Shown here in pieces: positions 59,513 through 64,000 of a stretch of 64,000 nt of DNA. Under the pieces are notes generated by a model, which saw nothing but the letters and a program-made list of their open reading frames with translations, had not been told where the DNA came from and did not search any database. Both the position numbers and the translations under genes were made by a program. This DNA is from Thalassotalea hakodatensis (GTDB lineage: Bacteria; Pseudomonadota; Gammaproteobacteria; Enterobacterales; Alteromonadaceae), in contig NZ_AP027365.1 of the NCBI RefSeq assembly GCF_030295995.1, positions 1,054,001-1,118,000 on the forward strand, written 5' to 3'. Position 1 is the stretch's first letter. Each line of letters starts with the position of its first letter.

Positions 59513-60628
59513 ATGAAAATTTATTATGATGAAAATATGCCGTATGCAGCTGAATTTTTTGGTGAATTCGGAGAGTTAACGGCGTTTAATGGCAGGGAAT
59601 TATCAGCAGATACCCTTATTGATGCTGAGGTGTTGTTAGTAAGGTCAATAACTCAAGTAAATGAGAAGTTGTTAAGCAATAGTCCACAAATAAAGTTTGT
59701 TGGTACTGCAACCATTGGCGTTGACCATATTGATCAGACGTATTTATTTGATAAGCAAATTAACTTTTCATCAGCGCCAGGCTGCAATGCAATATCGGTA
59801 GCCGAATATGTTCTTTCAACGTTAATCGTATTAGCTGAACGTTATTGTTTTTCAGTTTTTGACAAAACGGTTGGTATTGTTGGTGCAGGAAACACTGGCA
59901 GTCGTTTAAGTGAAAAGCTTACCGCACTAGGTATTCAGCATAAACTCTATGATCCAATACTAGCAGCTACAGGCGAAGATTCTCGTATATTTGCCAGCTT
60001 TGAAGACATCTTGAAGTGCGATATTATTTCCTTACACGTACCAAAGACCACCACCGGGCTTTACCCTACATATCATATGTTTGATCAAACAGTTTTATCG
60101 TCTTTAACTGAAGATCAAATATTAATTAATGCATGCCGAGGAGAAGTGATAGACAACCAAGCGCTGTTATTACTTAAACAGCATGGAATGGCAACTAAGT
60201 TAGTGCTAGATGTGTGGGAAAATGAACCGAAGATTGCTGAAGCTTTGATCCCTTTTTGTGAAATTTCCACTGCACATATTGCTGGTTATAGCTTAGAAGG
60301 AAAAGCTCGTGGTACAGAAATGCTTTATTTGGCACTATGTGAGCAATTAAATAAAAAGCCGATTCAGTCACTTGAGGGCTTATTACCAAAATCAACCATA
60401 AGCCAAGTTGAATTACATGGTAGACTAAATGACGTTATATTAAATCAGTTAGTAAAAATGGTTTATGACGTAAGGCGTGACGATGGAATTTTTCGTCAAC
60501 AAGTTTACATTAATGGCTTTGATTATATTAGGAAAACATACCCGGCTCGCAGGGAGTTTTCAGCGACAAAAGTGGTCATTAATGATCAACAAAGTGAAAC
60601 ACAAGTACTTGCACTTGGGTTTAGTTAA
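59513..60628 (+). CDS. pdxB: Erythronate-4-phosphate dehydrogenase
   Basis: Second step of pyridoxal-phosphate synthesis. 371 residues, D-isomer 2-hydroxyacid dehydrogenase fold. The N-terminus is MKIYYDENMPYAAEFFGEFG. The NAD motif is VGIVGAGNTGSRLSEKLTAL near residue 122. Catalytic-region motifs are LINACRGEVIDNQALL with the Arg and the ISTAHIAGYSLEGKARGT segment with the His. The C-terminal PdxB dimerisation domain (about 290-371) distinguishes it from SerA. Position fabB-pdxB-asd is conserved. Confidence 0.95.
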   Translation: MKIYYDENMPYAAEFFGEFGELTAFNGRELSADTLIDAEVLLVRSITQVNEKLLSNSPQIKFVGTATIGVDHIDQTYLFDKQINFSSAPGCNAISVAEYVLSTLIVLAERYCFSVFDKTVGIVGAGNTGSRLSEKLTALGIQHKLYDPILAATGEDSRIFASFEDILKCDIISLHVPKTTTGLYPTYHMFDQTVLSSLTEDQILINACRGEVIDNQALLLLKQHGMATKLVLDVWENEPKIAEALIPFCEISTAHIAGYSLEGKARGTEMLYLALCEQLNKKPIQSLEGLLPKSTISQVELHGRLNDVILNQLVKMVYDVRRDDGIFRQQVYINGFDYIRKTYPARREFSATKVVINDQQSETQVLALGFS

Positions 60629-60656
60629 GAATTAATAGAGGAGAAGAGAGTAAGCT

Positions 60657-61676
60657 ATGGCACAGAAATTTGATGTATGCGTATTAGGTGCAACAGGACT
60701 AGTTGGTAAAACAATCATTGAATTATTAGAACAACGTGACTTTCCTGTTAATAAATTATACCCATTAGCGAGTGCTCGCTCTGCTGGTGGCTTTGTTGAG
60801 TTTAACGGTGAAAGTGTTGAAGTAATTGACGCAGACACGTTCGATTTTAGCCAAGCTCAAATCGGTTTTTTTTCTGCTGGTGGTTCAATATCTGCTAAAT
60901 TTGCCCCAATTGCTGGCGAAGCAGGCTGTATTGTTATCGATAACACCTCAGAGTATCGTTACGAAGACGATATTCCTTTAATTGTTCCTGAAGTTAATCC
61001 AGAGGCACTAGCAGATTATCGTAACCGAAATATCATTGCTAATCCAAACTGTTCAACGATCCAAATGATGGTTGCACTTAAACCTATTCATCAGGCTGTT
61101 GGCATTGAACGCATTAATGTATGTACCTATCAATCAGTATCAGGTGCAGGAAAAGAAGCAATGGACGAATTAGCAAAACAATGTGCTGATTTACTAAGTG
61201 GCAAACCTATAGAACCGAAAGCATTTTCTCGCCAAATTGCCTTTAATGTTATTCCACAAATTGATGTGTTCCAAGATAATGGCTACACAAAAGAAGAAAT
61301 GAAAATGGTGTGGGAAACAAACAAAATTTTAGGTGATGATACTATCCGTGTAAATCCAACCGCTGTACGTGTACCAGTATTTTTTGGTCATGCAGAAGCG
61401 ATTCATATTGAAACTCGAGAGCAAATTTCTGCTGAAGCAGTTAAAGATCTGTTAAAGCAAGCGGAAGGTGTTGAAGTATGTGACAAAGACGAAGAGTTTC
61501 CTACACAAATCGGTGAAGCAAGCGGCGTAGATGCAACTTTTGTTGGCCGCATTCGTGAAGATATTAGTCACCCTAATGGTATTAACCTTTGGGTTGTCGC
61601 TGACAACGTACGCAAAGGCGCAGCAACAAACAGTATTCAAATTGCAGAATTATTGATTAAAGATCATTTAAGCTAA
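60657..61676 (+). CDS. asd: Aspartate-semialdehyde dehydrogenase
   Basis: Makes aspartate semialdehyde for lysine, diaminopimelate, threonine and methionine synthesis. 339 residues. The NADP motif VLGATGLVGKTIIELLEQR is near residue 9. The catalytic Cys is in NPNCSTIQMMVAL near 130 followed by YQSVSGAGKEAMDEL. The substrate His is in VPVFFGHAEAIHIE near 245. This is the asd type found next to fimV/truA in pseudomonads and Vibrio. The presence of the catalytic Cys argues against the inactive Usg paralogue. Confidence 0.93.
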   Translation: MAQKFDVCVLGATGLVGKTIIELLEQRDFPVNKLYPLASARSAGGFVEFNGESVEVIDADTFDFSQAQIGFFSAGGSISAKFAPIAGEAGCIVIDNTSEYRYEDDIPLIVPEVNPEALADYRNRNIIANPNCSTIQMMVALKPIHQAVGIERINVCTYQSVSGAGKEAMDELAKQCADLLSGKPIEPKAFSRQIAFNVIPQIDVFQDNGYTKEEMKMVWETNKILGDDTIRVNPTAVRVPVFFGHAEAIHIETREQISAEAVKDLLKQAEGVEVCDKDEEFPTQIGEASGVDATFVGRIREDISHPNGINLWVVADNVRKGAATNSIQIAELLIKDHLS

Positions 61677-61700
61677 GCTTAAGATATACTAAAGAAAAAT

Positions 61701-61736
61701 AAAAACTCGTCGTTATAGTTAACGACGAGTTTTTTT
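61701..61736 (+). terminator. Terminator of asd
   Basis: AAAAACTCGTCGTT (61701-61714) pairs with AACGACGAGTTTTT (61721-61734) around ATAGTT, with extra T after it. Confidence 0.93.
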
Positions 61737-61878
61737 GTTATAAAAAGGGTATAAAAGCGATTCATACTACAAAGTGTTATATAATCTATTTTAAATTGGA
61801 ATAAATTTTGCTTTGTATTTTAATTAGTTGGAAGCGCCAAACATTTGGCAAATAATAACAAATAGCTAGGAAATCTTA

Positions 61879-64000
61879 ATGCAACGATTGTTACGCCTGT
61901 GCCTGTGGCAGGTAATTTTGGTAAGCATTAGCTCAATGAGCATACCATCTTTTGCTGAAGAAGAGGGTGGCATTCGTATTCGTGGCCCTAAAAATAGCGA
62001 TACCTACCGCTATGAGCGATATGGGCCTATCACGTCACAAGATACCTTATGGAATATTGCACTTACCGTGCGTCCTGATCCTGCTTTTTCTGTGTATCAG
62101 GTGATGCAAGCGTTGTTTGAAAAGAACCCGCAAGCATTTAAAGACAGTAATTTAAATCACATGATAGATGGTCAATACTTGACGTTGCCATCTACGGCAG
62201 AAATTGCACGCATAAATCCGGCAATTGCAAAACAAAAATCGGAAAATGATGACTCATCATGGGATAAAAAAGTTACCGCTAAGCCAGTCAGTAAGAAACC
62301 ACCTGAAGAGTCGGTAAAGAAAAAAGATTTAGATCAAGCGAAAACCGAAATAAATGATAAATTACAAACGTACGAGCAGTCGCAAAATCTTCGTTTAGAC
62401 ACGATACAAAACGATGTACTTGATTCCATCGATGGCCTTCAAACAATACTTAAAGAAAACGAACAGCTTAAACAAAAACTTAATACCTTTACAGAGCAAC
62501 TTGGTAGCATGAAAGATGAAGTTGCAAAAAGTAAAGATGTAGAGTTGCAACAACAACAAACTATTACTCTTTTACAGACACTTTTGGCGAAAGCCGAGGC
62601 TGAAGAACAAGCACGTCTCAAGGCTGAGCAAGCATTAGAAAATGCCAATGACAGCTTCTTAAATAGTCCATGGTTTTTGGCGATGGGGATAGGGTTGCCG
62701 TTAGCGTTAATTGCAGGGTTGTTACTGTTATTTTTGCGTAAAAAGCAAGATGAACAACCTAAAGAGAAGGTTGTTGAACAAAAGTCACAACCACCAGTAA
62801 GTGAAGACATCCCGGAAAAAACTGAAAGTCAGCCTACAGAAGAACTATCATTAGACGATGAACTATCGCTTGATGATGAGTTGTCTTTAGACGATGAACT
62901 CTCTCTTGATGACGAACTGTCTATTGACCTTTCAGAAGGTGATGACAATGATGATTCTTTATTTAGTGATGATCTTGAATCTCCCAATGAAGAGTTATTA
63001 GATGACGATGTCATTCATTTAGACGATAGCTTGAATGATATCGATGATCTAGATGATTTAGATGATCTTGGCGACTTAGACGATTTAGAGGAGATATCCT
63101 TAGACTCCTCAGAAGAATCAGAACCTTTAGAAGGTAATGAATTAGATCAAAGTGATTTAGATTCGTTGTTATCTGACCTTGACGAAAACGAAGACGATGC
63201 ACCTGAAAAAGATGTTTTAGATGGTGATGAAGAAATCGTTGAAATTTCTGAAGACATTGAATTAAACGATCCCGATGACATCGACGCGTTAATGGATTCT
63301 ATGGCGGCAGCGCCAGCAGCGGAAGAGCCATTAGCAGTAAATGAACCCTCAGCAGTGGATGAGCCCTCAGCAGAAGAAACTCCATCAGTTGATGATGATT
63401 TATCATCAGAGCTGAGCGATCCTGATGACATCGACGCGTTAATGGATTCTATGGCGGCAGCACCAGCAGCGGAAGAGCCCTCAGCAGTAGATGAACCCTC
63501 AGCAGTAGATGAACCCTCAGCAGTGGATGAGCCCTCAGCAGAAGAAACTCCATCAGTTGATGATGATTTATCATCAGAGCTGAGCGATCCTGATGACATC
63601 GACGAGTTAATGGACTCTATGGCGGCAGCACCAGCAGCGGAAGAGCCCTCAGCAGTGGATGAACCCTCAGCAGAAGAAACATCATCAGTTGACGATGATT
63701 TAACGTCAGAATTAAGCGATCCTGATGACATCGACGCGTTAATGGATTCTATGGCGGCAGCACCAGCAGCGGAAGAGCCCTCAGCAGTAGATGAACCCTC
63801 AGCAGTGGATAAACCTTCAGCAGAAGAAACTCCATCAGTTGACGATGATTTATCGTCAGAATTAAGCGATCCAGATGACATCGACGCGTTAATGGACTCT
63901 ATGGCGGCAGCACCAGCAGCGGAAGAGCCCCCAGCAGTGGATAAACCTTCAGCAGAAGAAACTCCATCAGTTGACGACGATTTATCATCAGAACTGAGCG
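61879..64000 (+). CDS. fimV: FimV/HubP polar organising protein (N-terminal part, runs off the window)
   Basis: Starts MQRLLRLCLWQVILVSISSM with a signal peptide (cleavage near residue 27). A periplasmic LysM-like region (about 40-110: ITSQDTLWNIALTVRP, MIDGQYLTLPS) is followed by a predicted coiled coil (about 150-255), one membrane helix (about 263-286: FLAMGIGLPLALIAGLLLLF) and a very acidic cytoplasmic domain. That domain has LSLDDE repeats (323-350) and, from residue 464, long tandem repeats that reach the window end. The frame is open at 64000 (707 codons). HubP/FimV homologues anchor chemotaxis, flagellar or pilus machinery at the cell pole. Location after asd supports the call. Confidence 0.92.
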   Translation, partial: MQRLLRLCLWQVILVSISSMSIPSFAEEEGGIRIRGPKNSDTYRYERYGPITSQDTLWNIALTVRPDPAFSVYQVMQALFEKNPQAFKDSNLNHMIDGQYLTLPSTAEIARINPAIAKQKSENDDSSWDKKVTAKPVSKKPPEESVKKKDLDQAKTEINDKLQTYEQSQNLRLDTIQNDVLDSIDGLQTILKENEQLKQKLNTFTEQLGSMKDEVAKSKDVELQQQQTITLLQTLLAKAEAEEQARLKAEQALENANDSFLNSPWFLAMGIGLPLALIAGLLLLFLRKKQDEQPKEKVVEQKSQPPVSEDIPEKTESQPTEELSLDDELSLDDELSLDDELSLDDELSIDLSEGDDNDDSLFSDDLESPNEELLDDDVIHLDDSLNDIDDLDDLDDLGDLDDLEEISLDSSEESEPLEGNELDQSDLDSLLSDLDENEDDAPEKDVLDGDEEIVEISEDIELNDPDDIDALMDSMAAAPAAEEPLAVNEPSAVDEPSAEETPSVDDDLSSELSDPDDIDALMDSMAAAPAAEEPSAVDEPSAVDEPSAVDEPSAEETPSVDDDLSSELSDPDDIDELMDSMAAAPAAEEPSAVDEPSAEETSSVDDDLTSELSDPDDIDALMDSMAAAPAAEEPSAVDEPSAVDKPSAEETPSVDDDLSSELSDPDDIDALMDSMAAAPAAEEPPAVDKPSAEETPSVDDDLSSELS
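62845..62928 (+). repeat. Short LSLDDE repeats inside fimV
   Basis: Four consecutive 18-bp units encode LSLDDE, plus a partial fifth (LSID). The codons differ between units although the protein is identical, so this is an older repeat kept by selection. Confidence 0.85.
63268..64000 (+). repeat. Nested tandem repeat inside fimV (132/150/168-bp units)
   Basis: Five consecutive units start at 63268, 63418, 63586, 63718 and 63868, each opening with DPDDIDALMDSM (third unit has E for A). Unit lengths are 150, 168, 132, 150 and about 132 bp. The differences are whole multiples of 18 bp and come from gain or loss of the inner six-residue word SAVDEP. The DNA is nearly identical between units, indicating recent duplication or homogenisation. 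All changes keep the frame. Confidence 0.95.

Noticed and set aside
60657-61676. asd as the inactive paralogue Usg
   Set aside because: The catalytic Cys (NPNCST) and substrate-binding His region are intact, and it lies between pdxB and fimV as asd does in related genera.
63147-63881. 244-residue Ser-rich open frame on the minus strand
   Set aside because: It is the antisense of the fimV repeats; the repetitive DNA keeps a reverse frame open, with no ribosome site and low-complexity Ser/Ala/Glu content.
63268-64000. Regularly spaced repeats resembling a CRISPR array
   Set aside because: Units are long, in frame with fimV, vary by 18 bp and have no unique spacers or cas genes.

Overview
The window is low-GC gammaproteobacterial chromosome. 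The protein sequences and gene order (leuS-lptE-holA-nadD-rsfS-rlmH-mrdA-rodA; fabB-pdxB-asd-fimV; grpE next to nadK/recN/bamE; an Oar-type TonB receptor; a PilZ/MCP cluster; NhaA) point to a marine member of the Alteromonadales, most like Colwelliaceae (Colwellia/Thalassotalea type). That placement is inferred from gene content and protein style, not from a marker-gene search. Most of the window is core genome, densely packed, with long divergent or convergent operons closed by clear hairpin terminators.

Layout. 1-8.0 kb (minus): cell-elongation and ribosome-maturation cluster from leuS down to rodA (cut by the window edge). 8.3-11.3 kb (plus): a YbeL-like zinc-ribbon protein and a Lon-type AAA protease. 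11.5-12.8 kb: an accessory patch with a SWEET/PQ-loop-like 7-TM protein, two ATTGTCGACAAT palindromes inside a 107-bp inverted repeat, and the 3' stump of an IS30-family transposase. 12.8-27.4 kb (plus): the complete 13-gene nuo operon (NuoA, B, CD fusion, E to N), with overlapping or abutting stops and starts. 27.5-31.6 kb: the cold-shock type RNA helicase csdA behind a roughly 180-nt structured leader, 4-hydroxyphenylpyruvate dioxygenase, and a PilZ flagellar-brake gene broken by a 4-bp duplication. 31.7-43.6 kb: carbonic anhydrase, parvulin, a large TonB receptor, a sensor-less MCP, a second PilZ protein, a TetR/ThrE pair, an orphan class II aldolase/enolase-superfamily pair, and bamE. 43.7-50.8 kb: recN and nadK, then the heat-shock genes grpE, dnaK and dnaJ with visible sigma-32 type promoters. 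50.8-58.1 kb: a divergent small membrane protein/XRE pair, an unknown exported protein, Lrp-family regulator/NhaA, the epmC-(AcoX-like kinase)-yfcL cluster, and mnmC. 58.2-64 kb: fabB with adjoining FabR- and FadR-like sites, pdxB, asd, and the 5' part of fimV/hubP running off the window with a nested tandem repeat.

How they fit together. nuo supplies proton-pumping respiratory complex I. The grpE/dnaK/dnaJ genes and csdA respond to heat and cold stress respectively. The leuS-rodA block links translation factors to peptidoglycan elongation. epmC and mnmC modify the translation apparatus (EF-P and the tRNA wobble position). I saw no tRNA, rRNA, CRISPR array, prophage or defence island. The observations most worth checking are the csdA leader, whose Shine-Dalgarno sequence has a perfect complement 60 nt upstream; the AATC duplication that breaks the PilZ gene; the fimV repeats that vary in 18-bp steps; the long hairpin between dnaK and dnaJ; and the IS30 stump plus palindrome cluster in front of nuo.
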